64,000 bases of DNA from Candidatus Bathyarchaeia archaeon. GTDB taxonomy: Archaea > Thermoproteota > Bathyarchaeia > Bathyarchaeales > Bathycorpusculaceae. Below are positions 53,823 through 61,112 of the stretch, in pieces (position 1 is the first letter of the stretch; each line of letters begins with the position of its first letter). The stretch is taken from assembly GCA_038880555.1 (NCBI GenBank), contig JAVZRN010000002.1:124001-188000 (forward strand), written 5' to 3'. A program made the translations under genes and the position numbers. A model generated the notes under the pieces. It did no database searches and was not told the origin of the DNA. It was given only the letters and a program-made list of their open reading frames with translations.

Positions 53823-54890
53823 ATGCCAGAAAAGAGCAGAAAAACCACCAAAAAAGTTCGGGAAAAAGAGGCAAAGAAACCCTCGCTAAACAAGAAATTG
53901 CTGGTAATTTCGATAACACTGGCTGTCATTATAATTTTAGGCGCAGTAATATACCAACTTTTCTGGCGAGCCTCAGAAATCGAGGTTAAGTTCCCGCTTA
54001 AAGCTGCAATAATAGACCAGCTCAGCGAAGATGAAAATCTCCGTAACCAAACTTTTGTGGATAGAATAACCACAATTTTGGAGGAATATAATTTTTCGGT
54101 TGCTTATTATGACTATACAAAAACTAATGTTACATTTTTTAAGGGACTTGCAAAGGCCGGCTTCGGTATTATAATTTTAAGGCTTCACTCGGCACTGCGC
54201 ATAGACGGTTCTACAGTCGACTTTTTCACCTCTGAACCATATAGCCTTGGCAAATACGAAAAAGAGCAAAATGAGGGGCTTTTGGTCAACGGCACAATAA
54301 TCTATTCTGGAAGGCAATATTTTGCTTTTACGTCAAAATTTGTAGAAAAGTTAGAGGGCACTTTTCCCAAAAGCATAATTATCGCTATGGGGTGTCAAAC
54401 CTTAAACCAAACTGCAGGTCAACCTATGGCAAAGGCATTCTGCGATAAAAAAGGCGCAAAAGTTTATATCGGCTGGTCAAGCTGGGTATCGGCAACGCAT
54501 TCAGATGAGGAAACAATAAAACTAATGCAGCGACTTTTATACGAAGACAAAACTTTAGGAAAAGCTGTTGAAGAAGCGAATCCTGATTTGTCGTGTGTTC
54601 CCCCCTCCTATCTTAGATTCTATCCTCAAACAGTCAGAAACTTGAAAATATCAGACTTGATTGAAGAAGCACAGACATCAAGCGCGTCTACAAAATCAAA
54701 ACTGTTTAAGGGTTTTTATATAGTTGAAATGTTGTCTGTTAAACGCTTTAATTCTCTAGCCACCGTCATACATAATTGGTTTCGAAGGTTCTCTCCTGTC
54801 AAGTTTGCCGTTTTCAATTTTCTTACTTCTTCAGCTAATACGACGTCCTCTAGGACTTCGTTTATCCATTTTTCGAAGTCTCCGCGGTAG
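53823..54890 (+). CDS. Membrane-anchored protein with possible clan CD (caspase-like) peptidase fold
   Basis: 355 residues in the longest frame. A basic N-terminus and one membrane helix (about 25-46) precede an extracytoplasmic domain. LRLHSAL (His) near residue 122 and IIIAMGCQTLNQ (Cys) near residue 189, followed by GAKVYIGWSSWV and KAVEEANPDL, resemble the His/Cys dyad and flanks of clan CD (gingipain/CHAT-like) peptidases; this is a weak, by-eye assignment. The last 50 or so residues are antisense to a DUF5752 gene and probably spurious. Removing one T from the T5 run at 54713-54717 would create a stop near 54722. Confidence 0.6.
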   Translation: MPEKSRKTTKKVREKEAKKPSLNKKLLVISITLAVIIILGAVIYQLFWRASEIEVKFPLKAAIIDQLSEDENLRNQTFVDRITTILEEYNFSVAYYDYTKTNVTFFKGLAKAGFGIIILRLHSALRIDGSTVDFFTSEPYSLGKYEKEQNEGLLVNGTIIYSGRQYFAFTSKFVEKLEGTFPKSIIIAMGCQTLNQTAGQPMAKAFCDKKGAKVYIGWSSWVSATHSDEETIKLMQRLLYEDKTLGKAVEEANPDLSCVPPSYLRFYPQTVRNLKISDLIEEAQTSSASTKSKLFKGFYIVEMLSVKRFNSLATVIHNWFRRFSPVKFAVFNFLTSSANTTSSRTSFIHFSKSPR

Positions 54891-55054
54891 AGGTGGAACT
54901 CTAAAGATTTTACGTTAACCTCGTTTATTTTTTCCATAAACTCCTTTAGGGATGAGGCACTTTCGCCTATATAGTTCCCTATTGATGTGAAGAAATAGAA
55001 GGCTTTATCTCTCGGAACTGTTTTTAGGGCTTTTATTTCCGTTTCCCTTTTCAC
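54716..55054 (-). CDS. DUF5752 family protein
   Basis: A 112-residue alpha-helical protein. AFYFFTSIGNYIGESASSLKEF, VKSLEFHLYRGDFEKWI and LAEEVRKLKTANLTGENLR are the hallmarks of the DUF5752 family as I know it from archaea and bacteria. The function is unknown. It lies 16 bp after the Lrp-type regulator gene and is likely co-transcribed with it. Its 3' end overlaps the peptidase-like frame on the other strand by about 175 bp. Confidence 0.8.
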   Translation of the reverse strand: MKRETEIKALKTVPRDKAFYFFTSIGNYIGESASSLKEFMEKINEVNVKSLEFHLYRGDFEKWINEVLEDVVLAEEVRKLKTANLTGENLRNQLCMTVARELKRLTDNISTI

Positions 55055-55070
55055 TTTTGTTTCTCCCTTC

Positions 55071-55592
55071 TTATTGTCTATTTTTGTTTTCCGTTGGTGT
55101 TAACTTTTTTGGATCATTTACTATTAAAGGTTGGGTTTCCTTAAACTTTTTTGTAACTATTGACGTGCGGATTCGTAGGACTCCGGGAAGAGGCGCAACC
55201 GTACTGGCTATAAATTCGTGGAGGTTTTCCTGGTTTTCGGCTACGACCTTGGCTATTATTTGGAGCTCTTCTGATAAGGATGTGTAGACTTCTGTGACTT
55301 GGGGGACTGTGCAGAGTTTTTCGGCTACTTTCTCGCTTTCCTTTGGGTCTGTGATTATTGTCATTATGGCTGTTATGTTTTTGGCTCCGGTCTTTTCGGA
55401 GTCTATAAGCGCGGTGTACTTTTTTATTATGCCGTGTTGCTCCATCCGCTTTATTCTGTCGTAAACTGTGGAGTGGGCTATTCCGAGGCGCTTGCCGATG
55501 GTTGTGTAGGTTTGCCGTGCATCCTCCTGTAGCATTTCCAATATTTTAATGTCTGTTGAGTCGAGGCTTAACATGTTGTTCTTGACGCGCAA
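55071..55592 (-). CDS. Lrp/AsnC-family transcriptional regulator
   Basis: 173 residues. An N-terminal winged helix (LDSTDIKILEMLQEDARQTYTTIGKRLGIAHSTVYDRIKRME) is followed by a RAM/AsnC ligand-binding domain (about 70-150: AIMTIITDPKESEKVAEKLC, VTEVYTSLSEELQIIAKV). It should bind DNA as an oligomer and respond to an amino acid or small ligand. Four copies of TCGGAAA(A/T) lie upstream and may be its own operator. It is first in an operon with DUF5752. Confidence 0.93.
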   Translation of the reverse strand: MRVKNNMLSLDSTDIKILEMLQEDARQTYTTIGKRLGIAHSTVYDRIKRMEQHGIIKKYTALIDSEKTGAKNITAIMTIITDPKESEKVAEKLCTVPQVTEVYTSLSEELQIIAKVVAENQENLHEFIASTVAPLPGVLRIRTSIVTKKFKETQPLIVNDPKKLTPTENKNRQ

Positions 55593-55947
55593 ACTCTAAC
55601 CTCGCTGCTGAGTGCTTTATTTAGAGTATTGCCTAGACAATATATCGTTTGTTATCGGAAAAGTGTAGAAAAAACTGTTTAAAATCGGAAAATGTTCGAT
55701 TAAATATCAACAGAAAAGGCAATCGGAAATCGAATAACGAGCCGTATGTTTTAAGCTCTTAAAATATCGCGGGAAATTTCGTCTCTTATTTTTCGGAAAA
55801 TTGTTTGAAAAATAATTTTTAATCTTCAATCTTTCAATTTTAAAATTTTAAAATCTACATTTTTGCAGATAAACTGACAAATAAGTTTAAATTTGTGGGA
55901 TAGAATTTTCTTCTAGAAGATTTTAACAGAGAGGTTTGTGTTGGAAG
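55593..55947. other. AT-rich divergent regulatory region, 355 bp
   Basis: Between the divergent Lrp-type and hypothetical genes. It contains four TCGGAAA(A/T) copies (55655, 55685, 55723, 55793) and an A/T palindrome-like TTTTAAAATTTTAAAA near 55845. No coding frame or RNA was recognised. Confidence 0.5.
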
Positions 55948-56436
55948 ATGAAAACATCGAGAGTTTGGGAGATTCTGGAAAAGTTTAAGGAAGCTTGCAG
56001 ATTTCGTGGTTGGAGAACCTCTGAAAGTGAAGACTGGGTTGAAGCCGATCACAAATATCATAATTTCCTCTTAACCCGAAACATTCACCCCTCATCTTTC
56101 CGTAATATTGCTCAAAACAGAAAGTGTGTTGTTCGTGAGGGCTTATCCTATCGTGTTGTTGAAGCCTCTTATATGGCTTGGGTTTTCTCCGAATCGCCGC
56201 CGGAAAGTCTTCTAAACCTTTTTCTTGAGAATCCAGGCTTTTCAAAGAGGGTTGCTCTGTACGATTTGAGTCCTCTCACGGAGGGACGGAATACTTGTGT
56301 CAAACTGAATTTTACAGACAGCCCAGTTTTCCAAGAGTTTGAAAACTTCCTTGAAAAAGAGTTTGGAGTCAAAATCGAAGAGTACGCTAACCTGAAGCCA
56401 AGCCTTGAAGATTGCACGCTGGCGGAAACCCTCTAA
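55948..56436 (+). CDS. Conserved hypothetical protein, 162 aa
   Basis: Not recognised. A soluble alpha/beta protein: an N-terminal helix (SRVWEILEKFKEACRFRGW), a Trp-rich strand and a C-terminal helix (VFQEFENFLEKEFGVKIEEYA). No metal-binding or nucleotide-binding motif is obvious. ATG 55948 is chosen; upstream TTG 55936 overlaps the GAGG ribosome-binding site. It shares the regulatory region with the Lrp-type gene, so it may be regulated by it; that is inference. Confidence 0.65.
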   Translation: MKTSRVWEILEKFKEACRFRGWRTSESEDWVEADHKYHNFLLTRNIHPSSFRNIAQNRKCVVREGLSYRVVEASYMAWVFSESPPESLLNLFLENPGFSKRVALYDLSPLTEGRNTCVKLNFTDSPVFQEFENFLEKEFGVKIEEYANLKPSLEDCTLAETL

Positions 56437-56501
56437 ACTCTTATTTTATCCAATCAAAGATTTGATAAGCAAAAGCCGCATATATTCTAGCTGTGAGCTG
56501 T

Positions 56502-57104
56502 ATGTCTGAAGAGGCTGAAGAGGTTAAGAGGCTTCTAGCCTTCAAAAAGAAGCTTGAAAAAAGAGTTGAGAAGCTTGAATCAGAGCTTAAAGAGCTAAAA
56601 TCAATTTTGGAAGCCGTAAACTCTGTTCTTTTAGCTAAAGGGTTTAAACGGGCTGAAATCGCTAAAGCTCCAGCGCCACTGCAGCCAGCAGAAGCCGTAC
56701 CAGCAAAAGAAGAGATGATTCCGCCGCTGGCGCTTATGCCGGAGTTTAAGGAGATTATTCCGTTAAAAACTGCTGCTGGCGAGTCCCTTGCAAAACTTTA
56801 TGTGGGCGACGGTTTCCTAAAAGTTATTTTAGCTGAAGACAAAAACTTTAATGTTAATACGCCGCCCTTCAACCAGTTTCTGGTGGAAAGGGTTTTGGCG
56901 AAAATGCAGCAGAAGGACGGCGAGCTAGCCAAGGCTGGAAAGCTTAAGCCAGAAGAAATCTTCTCCTACAACATTGTTAGGGAAGGCGAAATCATCCGCG
57001 AAATTCACATTAAGAATTTTGATGCTGAACGCCTAAGAGAGCTTAAATCAAGCATCAAGTGGACTTTAGAGAAAATGTATGAGAAAATGAGGAGCCAAAG
57101 CTAA
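56502..57104 (+). CDS. Conserved hypothetical coiled-coil protein, ~200 aa
   Basis: The first 50 residues form a coiled coil (KRLLAFKKKLEKRVEKLESEL...), followed by an Ala/Pro-rich linker. A C-terminal domain of about 120 residues has LPLKTAAG-like and NVNTPPFNQFLVERVL segments and ends FDAERLRELKSSIKWTLEKMYEKM. Similar proteins appear widely in this archaeal group; function unknown. GTG 56493 and ATG 56502 are both possible starts; a GCATATATTC element about 20 bp upstream favours a near-leaderless ATG 56502. Confidence 0.72.
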   Translation: MSEEAEEVKRLLAFKKKLEKRVEKLESELKELKSILEAVNSVLLAKGFKRAEIAKAPAPLQPAEAVPAKEEMIPPLALMPEFKEIIPLKTAAGESLAKLYVGDGFLKVILAEDKNFNVNTPPFNQFLVERVLAKMQQKDGELAKAGKLKPEEIFSYNIVREGEIIREIHIKNFDAERLRELKSSIKWTLEKMYEKMRSQS

Positions 57105-57115
57105 AGCTGAAAGGC

Positions 57116-57682
57116 TTAAGGCCATTTCCTATCAAAGTATATGTTCTTGCCCTTTGCCGAAAGCGGTATGCCCATTGCCACTGTTGCTTCGGGCATTTGG
57201 TTCAGCTTTAGTGCCGCCGTTCCTATGCGGTACATTATTCGGTTGTCGATGTTTAAAAGGCTCGCAATTTTTACGGCTGAGCCTAGGGCTATTCCAAGGT
57301 CTAAAGCCTTAAAAAGACATGTGGGGCCAGTAAAGTCTTGTCCGCCCCTTTTTTGGGCTTCTTCAAATTCGCTGCAGTTTTTGTAGCCGCAGGCTCCACA
57401 GTTGATTCCTATGCTCTTGTTTCCTCTAACCCCTATTAGAACCACGGCTTCAGAGTCTCTCACATTTTTCGCGTCTCGTTTAAACCCGTCAATTTTTCTC
57501 TGTTCGGCTATTTCCTCCATTTTTTCAGCTATGGCATCCTTCTCCTCACCATAAACGATGAGGGTTAGGACGTCGTCTATCCCAGCCGTTTTTGGGGCTG
57601 TTCTCGCCGCGGCTAGCATAAGCCTCGCCGCTTCAAGGATTGCCTCTTTCTCTCCAATTTCACCTTCAATTTTTGGGCTCAA
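57116..57682 (-). CDS. DUF2148 ferredoxin-domain protein
   Basis: About 188 residues. An N-terminal flavin-reductase-like helix (AARLMLAAARTAPKTAGIDD) is followed by a Cys-rich cluster, CGACGYKNCSEF, with another cysteine in GPTCLFKALD, suited to bind a [4Fe-4S] cluster. DUF2148 proteins are redox proteins of unknown partner. The frame extends to TTG 57706, but TTG 57682 has GGGGTGA just upstream and is preferred. Confidence 0.88.
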   Translation of the reverse strand: MSPKIEGEIGEKEAILEAARLMLAAARTAPKTAGIDDVLTLIVYGEEKDAIAEKMEEIAEQRKIDGFKRDAKNVRDSEAVVLIGVRGNKSIGINCGACGYKNCSEFEEAQKRGGQDFTGPTCLFKALDLGIALGSAVKIASLLNIDNRIMYRIGTAALKLNQMPEATVAMGIPLSAKGKNIYFDRKWP

Positions 57683-57747
57683 ACATTCACCCCGTTGAGT
57701 AAACAAAACTAGATTAGGCTATATGAAGTTAAGTGTTTTATCTTCCG

Positions 57748-57888
57748 CTAAAAGCCTAAAGGTCTGAAAGCCTTCTTTAAAAGCTCAATTATGGCGTTTA
57801 ATTGTCCAGCATATAAACCTATAGCAAATAGGGATACCCCTACAAGTAGTAGGAGGGCGCCAATAACTCTGCGTTCATGTACGTCCAT
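57748..57888 (-). CDS. 46-residue membrane peptide downstream of thioredoxin
   Basis: Too short for most gene callers. The minus frame from ATG 57888 gives MDVHERRV followed by one membrane helix (IGALLLLVGVSLFAIGLYA) and an amphipathic tail (ELLKKAFRPLGF). GGAGTGA, overlapping the thioredoxin stop, is an ideal ribosome-binding site 5-6 bp upstream, so the peptide is probably translated with thioredoxin. It may anchor or modulate a partner; function unknown. Confidence 0.55.
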   Translation of the reverse strand: MDVHERRVIGALLLLVGVSLFAIGLYAGQLNAIIELLKKAFRPLGF

Positions 57889-57894
57889 ATTTTG

Positions 57895-58329
57895 TCACTC
57901 CAAATATTTTTTGAGGCGGGCTTCAACTTGGCTTTTCGGGGCAAAGCCGACTATTCTGTCAACTTCCTCGCCAGCCTTTATGATTACAAGGGTTGGTATG
58001 CTGAAAACTTGGAAGCGGTCGGCCGTTGCAGGGTTCTCATCTACATTAAGCTTTCCAACGAGAACTTTGTCAGCGTATTCTTTTGCTAGTTCCTCTATTA
58101 CTGGCGCCATCATTCTGCATGGCATGCACCAGTCTGCGAAGAAGTCGATTAGCACAAGCTTATTTTTGCCCACAACTTCTTTAAAATTTGAGTCTGTTAT
58201 ATGAATTACTTGTCCGCTCAAACTCTTCTTCTCCTTAAACTCTTTCATTAATTTGTGCAGTTTTCTTTTCTTAATACGTTCCAGTTCAACGTCATCTTCA
58301 GATATAAACTCTTCGTGTTTCTCAAACAT
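57895..58329 (-). CDS. trxA: Thioredoxin with N-terminal extension
   Basis: 144 residues. The first 40 are a charged helix (ELERIKKRKLHKLMKEFKEKK) not found in ordinary thioredoxins. The remaining ~105 form a thioredoxin fold with WCMPC active site, IDFFADWC and the cis-proline loop FSIPTLVIIK. It should reduce disulfides in the cytoplasm and may feed the methionine sulfoxide reductase or the CcdA-like fusion. It is followed by the 46-residue membrane peptide. Confidence 0.93.
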   Translation of the reverse strand: MFEKHEEFISEDDVELERIKKRKLHKLMKEFKEKKSLSGQVIHITDSNFKEVVGKNKLVLIDFFADWCMPCRMMAPVIEELAKEYADKVLVGKLNVDENPATADRFQVFSIPTLVIIKAGEEVDRIVGFAPKSQVEARLKKYLE

Positions 58330-58339
58330 ATGGGCAACC

Positions 58340-58777
58340 TCATTTCTGTTTGCTTTTAAGGCTGTTGAGCAGTGCTTTTAACTTTCCATAAGCCTCTTTT
58401 GGATCGTTAATTTTCATGGCGACTTTTTCAAAGGGGCAAACATTCTTCCCAGAGGCGTCCAATATCTTTTCTACAAGCTTGTCCCATTCAAAATAGATGC
58501 CGTAATTTTCAAAGGCTTGCTTGGCTTTGATGCTTATGGTTGATGCGTAAACAGCCCTAACTCTGGCGTAAATGCATAGCAGTGCAATGGCTTTTCCAAC
58601 GACTTTGTCTGCAACCGACGTTCCCCTCATTTTGCCTCTAAACTTGTCTAAGGCTTCTAGGAAGGCGGAAACTCCATGGGCTTTACTTTCAAAAAGCACT
58701 TTGGAATCTTTAATTACCACGAGTGTTAAGCTTTTTTCGTGTAGTCTCTTTTTAGCTAATTCTAGGTCTTCCAACAT
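58340..58777 (-). CDS. DUF1893 domain protein
   Basis: 145 residues matching DUF1893: an N-terminal LTLVVIKDSKVLFESKAHGVSAFLEAL strand-helix, then VADKVVGKAIALLCIYARVRAVYASTIS and the motif KNVCPFEKVA at the end. The family is distantly related to cytidine deaminase-like folds; no function established. Its start overlaps the MBL-fold gene end by 16 bp, and thioredoxin follows 10 bp downstream. Confidence 0.85.
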   Translation of the reverse strand: MLEDLELAKKRLHEKSLTLVVIKDSKVLFESKAHGVSAFLEALDKFRGKMRGTSVADKVVGKAIALLCIYARVRAVYASTISIKAKQAFENYGIYFEWDKLVEKILDASGKNVCPFEKVAMKINDPKEAYGKLKALLNSLKSKQK

Positions 58778-59592
58778 TCACTTTTCATCTCGAGAAGTGC
58801 TTTAACAAGATTCTCCCGGGACCATTCGCCTTGACTAGCAGCCTCCATTTGTAAAACTTTATCTGGCACTTTGGAGAAAAGCCTATCCACAATTTGTGCG
58901 GTGCTTAGTCCTTTACACCGAAGGGCTTCAACATTGGTTTTTAACGCAAAAATGTTGTCTAAAAACTTAATCAAGGCTTTCTTGTCCCAGACGCCGTGCC
59001 CTCCGTAGGCTTTCTCAAAATCTAAACTCGCAACTTTTCTAACAGAATTTACAGTTTCCGTTAGGTTTTCATCCCGCATCATAATAACTGGTTTAGGATT
59101 TGTCACTAAATCTCCAATAAATAGGCGATCTCCAACAAGAAAGGAAACACTGTCAAAGCTATGCCCTGGAGTTTCAAAAGTTTTAACGGTTAAGCCGCTG
59201 ACCTCGGCGATCTTTTTTAGCGGTGTGGCTTTCACCGGTTTAGGTTGACCCCAAACCACTCGCCTATAAGCTGGAATCTCCGGAGGTTTCGCTAAGACTT
59301 CCAGCGATTTTTTAGGGGCAAAAATTTCAACGCCAAACTTTTCTCTGAAAATTGGGGCTCCGCCACAGTGGTCCTCGTGGTGGTGCGTTAGGAAGATAGC
59401 CTTAACATCCAAATTCATGTCTTCTATGAATTTTGCCGCTTCTTCAGCCGTGTGTGGGCAGCCAGAATCTATGACAAGCCCTTTGTAGTAGTAGAAGGTT
59501 GTCCAATAATATGGCTCGCCGTTAAATTCTTCGCCGACGCTAACGGATACGAAATCTTTAGCAATGCGCTCCCATTTGAGCATGTCAAACAC
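58762..59592 (-). CDS. Metallo-beta-lactamase-fold hydrolase
   Basis: 276 residues with LTHHHEDHCGG (HxHxDH), ETPGHSFDSVSF and FIGDLVTNPKPVI metal-ligand motifs and GGHGVWDK for the final His. It resembles the glyoxalase II/lactamase-like MBL subgroup. The C-terminal 60 residues are helical (STAQIVDRLFSKVPDKV), as in LACTB2-like winged-helix tails. Possible starts are GTG 59592 and ATG 59583. The substrate is unknown. Confidence 0.9.
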   Translation of the reverse strand: MFDMLKWERIAKDFVSVSVGEEFNGEPYYWTTFYYYKGLVIDSGCPHTAEEAAKFIEDMNLDVKAIFLTHHHEDHCGGAPIFREKFGVEIFAPKKSLEVLAKPPEIPAYRRVVWGQPKPVKATPLKKIAEVSGLTVKTFETPGHSFDSVSFLVGDRLFIGDLVTNPKPVIMMRDENLTETVNSVRKVASLDFEKAYGGHGVWDKKALIKFLDNIFALKTNVEALRCKGLSTAQIVDRLFSKVPDKVLQMEAASQGEWSRENLVKALLEMKSECWKT

Positions 59593-59618
59593 TAGATTAT
59601 GATGCGTAAAGATTGAAT

Positions 59619-60062
59619 TTATCCATTTTCAACTTTAAACAACTGGCTTTCTGGCATAGCCGCTATTTTCCAGGCGAGCTCCTCGTTAGGCACCCTCTTT
59701 GAAAGTTGTTCTATAAGCGTCTCTAACACTTGCTTGTTTACGTGGATTTTCAAGGCTTTATTTTGACTTTTGATTCTAAAAATCGCCACAATGTCTCCAT
59801 CCGAGTTCCTTGCTTCAAGTTTTCTGTTCCCAACAGTGCATTGGGTGGCTGCCTGAATGCCGTCAAGGATGCAGGAAAAAGGAGTGATTAACGGAAGCCG
59901 CGCCACAACTTGCATATCCCGCAGTTTATCCCCATCCACGTTTAGTGTTTTCTTTGCAAGTCTAGCCATCTTCACGCCTATAACTAGGAATGGTCCCAAA
60001 TGTCCGTGAAGGTTTTCGGCATTCTTAATCTCAAGCGTTAGGGTTTCCCTTTCATCAAGCAC
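59619..60062 (-). CDS. FmdE-family (formylmethanofuran dehydrogenase subunit E-like) protein
   Basis: 147 residues. The NLHGHLGPFLVIGVKMARLA segment with conserved His, and SCILDGIQAATQCTVGN with two cysteines, are the FmdE signature; the C-terminal zinc-ribbon of methanogen FmdE is absent. Family members may bind molybdenum/tungsten-pterin related or other metal cofactors. The start overlaps the upstream membrane-protein gene by 8 bp. Confidence 0.85.
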   Translation of the reverse strand: MLDERETLTLEIKNAENLHGHLGPFLVIGVKMARLAKKTLNVDGDKLRDMQVVARLPLITPFSCILDGIQAATQCTVGNRKLEARNSDGDIVAIFRIKSQNKALKIHVNKQVLETLIEQLSKRVPNEELAWKIAAMPESQLFKVENG

Positions 60063-60585
60063 CTTTCACTCCCTTCACTTTTGCCCTTTCAAGTGCACCT
60101 ATCACTGGTAAAGCTATTATTAGGCTTATTATTCCGCCTATTGCGTGCCACACACCCCAAAACGTCAGCGACCAATCAAGTGATCTTCCCATGAAAACTG
60201 TTCCAATCACTACGCCGGCAAAATACGCGGAAATTATTGTTGCAATGGTTGCCACTGCCATGTTGTAAGGTTTGAGGCTGATTTTATGCTTGCATATTGC
60301 CATTATGGCGTCGAAGAGAATAGCTGACGCTAGGAAACCTATAATTTGTGTTGATGCTGGCCTCATTGCCAGCACTATTATGGCGCCTATTGTGCCGACC
60401 ATTGAGGGTATTCCGGTTTTGCCAGAAGCCCATGTGGCTAAAAGCAGAGTGAAATAGACGGAGAAGTCGCAAAATATGGGTAAACGAAAAAGTGTGAACC
60501 CTAAGGGTCCAACTGTTATGTTTAATATTGCCCACATGGCTGAAAAGACTGCTATTATGGCTATGTCAACTGGTTTGAGGGACAT
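60055..60585 (-). CDS. ECF-transporter S-component-like membrane protein
   Basis: 176 residues and five to six membrane helices, beginning with DIAIIAVFSAMWAILNITVGPLGF, as in ECF substrate-binding (S) components such as BioY/ThiT-like families. The conserved small-residue-rich first helix contacts the shared T component. It would need EcfA/T from elsewhere, since none is adjacent. With FmdE it forms an operon divergent from nikR, so a metal or cofactor precursor is a possible substrate. Confidence 0.78.
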   Translation of the reverse strand: MSLKPVDIAIIAVFSAMWAILNITVGPLGFTLFRLPIFCDFSVYFTLLLATWASGKTGIPSMVGTIGAIIVLAMRPASTQIIGFLASAILFDAIMAICKHKISLKPYNMAVATIATIISAYFAGVVIGTVFMGRSLDWSLTFWGVWHAIGGIISLIIALPVIGALERAKVKGVKGA

Positions 60586-60596
60586 TTAATCATCTT

Positions 60597-60625
60597 CGTA
60601 ATACTTTTTTCTAGAAACGTAATAC
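60597..60625. promoter_or_regulatory. Direct repeat in nikR divergent promoter (possible operator)
   Basis: CGTAATAC occurs at 60597-60604 and 60618-60625, exactly 21 bp apart (two helical turns), between the divergent ECF-S-like gene and nikR. It could be the NikR operator; the match is only 8 bp per half-site. Confidence 0.4.
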
Positions 60626-60679
60626 CAATATACATAAAAACTTTATGGTTAAAACACAAAAATAAAACCGTGGTTCCCC

Positions 60680-61105
60680 ATGGCAAAAACTAGGAAAACG
60701 GGGAAAATAGTGCGGATAAGCGTAACCTTTCCGCCAGATTTGCTGAAAGATTTTGATGAAGTTACCAGTAAAATGGGTTACGAAAATCGTTCTAAGGCTG
60801 TTCAGGACGCCGTTAGACTTTTTATCTCTGAACGTAAGTGGCTTCATGAGGAGAAGGGTCTCCAAGCTGGAGTTTTAATGCTTCTCTACGACCATGAGGT
60901 TAGGGGTCTGGAGGACGCCCTAACAGATGTGCAGCACCACTATGCTGGCATAATCTCCTCAACAATGCACATTCACCTAACCGAGCGGGACTGCTTAGAG
61001 GCTATAGCGGTTAAAGGCGACGCCGCTGAAATTCGACGATTAAGCGATGAACTGTCTTCGAAACGGGGCGTTAAAATTCTAAAAACAATGATTGTTTCGC
61101 TTTAA
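60680..61105 (+). CDS. nikR: Nickel-responsive transcriptional regulator NikR
   Basis: 141 residues. A ribbon-helix-helix DNA-binding domain (VRISVTFPPDLLKDFDEV, NRSKAVQDAVRLFI) is followed by an ACT-like metal-sensor domain. The nickel ligands His (VQHHYAG), His-x-His (MHIHL) and Cys (RDCLEAI) are present, so the high-affinity site is intact. It represses nickel transport genes when Ni2+ is bound. It is divergent from the ECF-S-like/FmdE operon. Confidence 0.95.
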   Translation: MAKTRKTGKIVRISVTFPPDLLKDFDEVTSKMGYENRSKAVQDAVRLFISERKWLHEEKGLQAGVLMLLYDHEVRGLEDALTDVQHHYAGIISSTMHIHLTERDCLEAIAVKGDAAEIRRLSDELSSKRGVKILKTMIVSL

Positions 61106-61112
61106 AAGGCTT

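Noticed and set aside
54713-54890. C-terminal extension of the peptidase-like protein as real sequence
   Set aside because: It is antisense to the well-supported DUF5752 gene, and a single-base change in a T-run would remove it.
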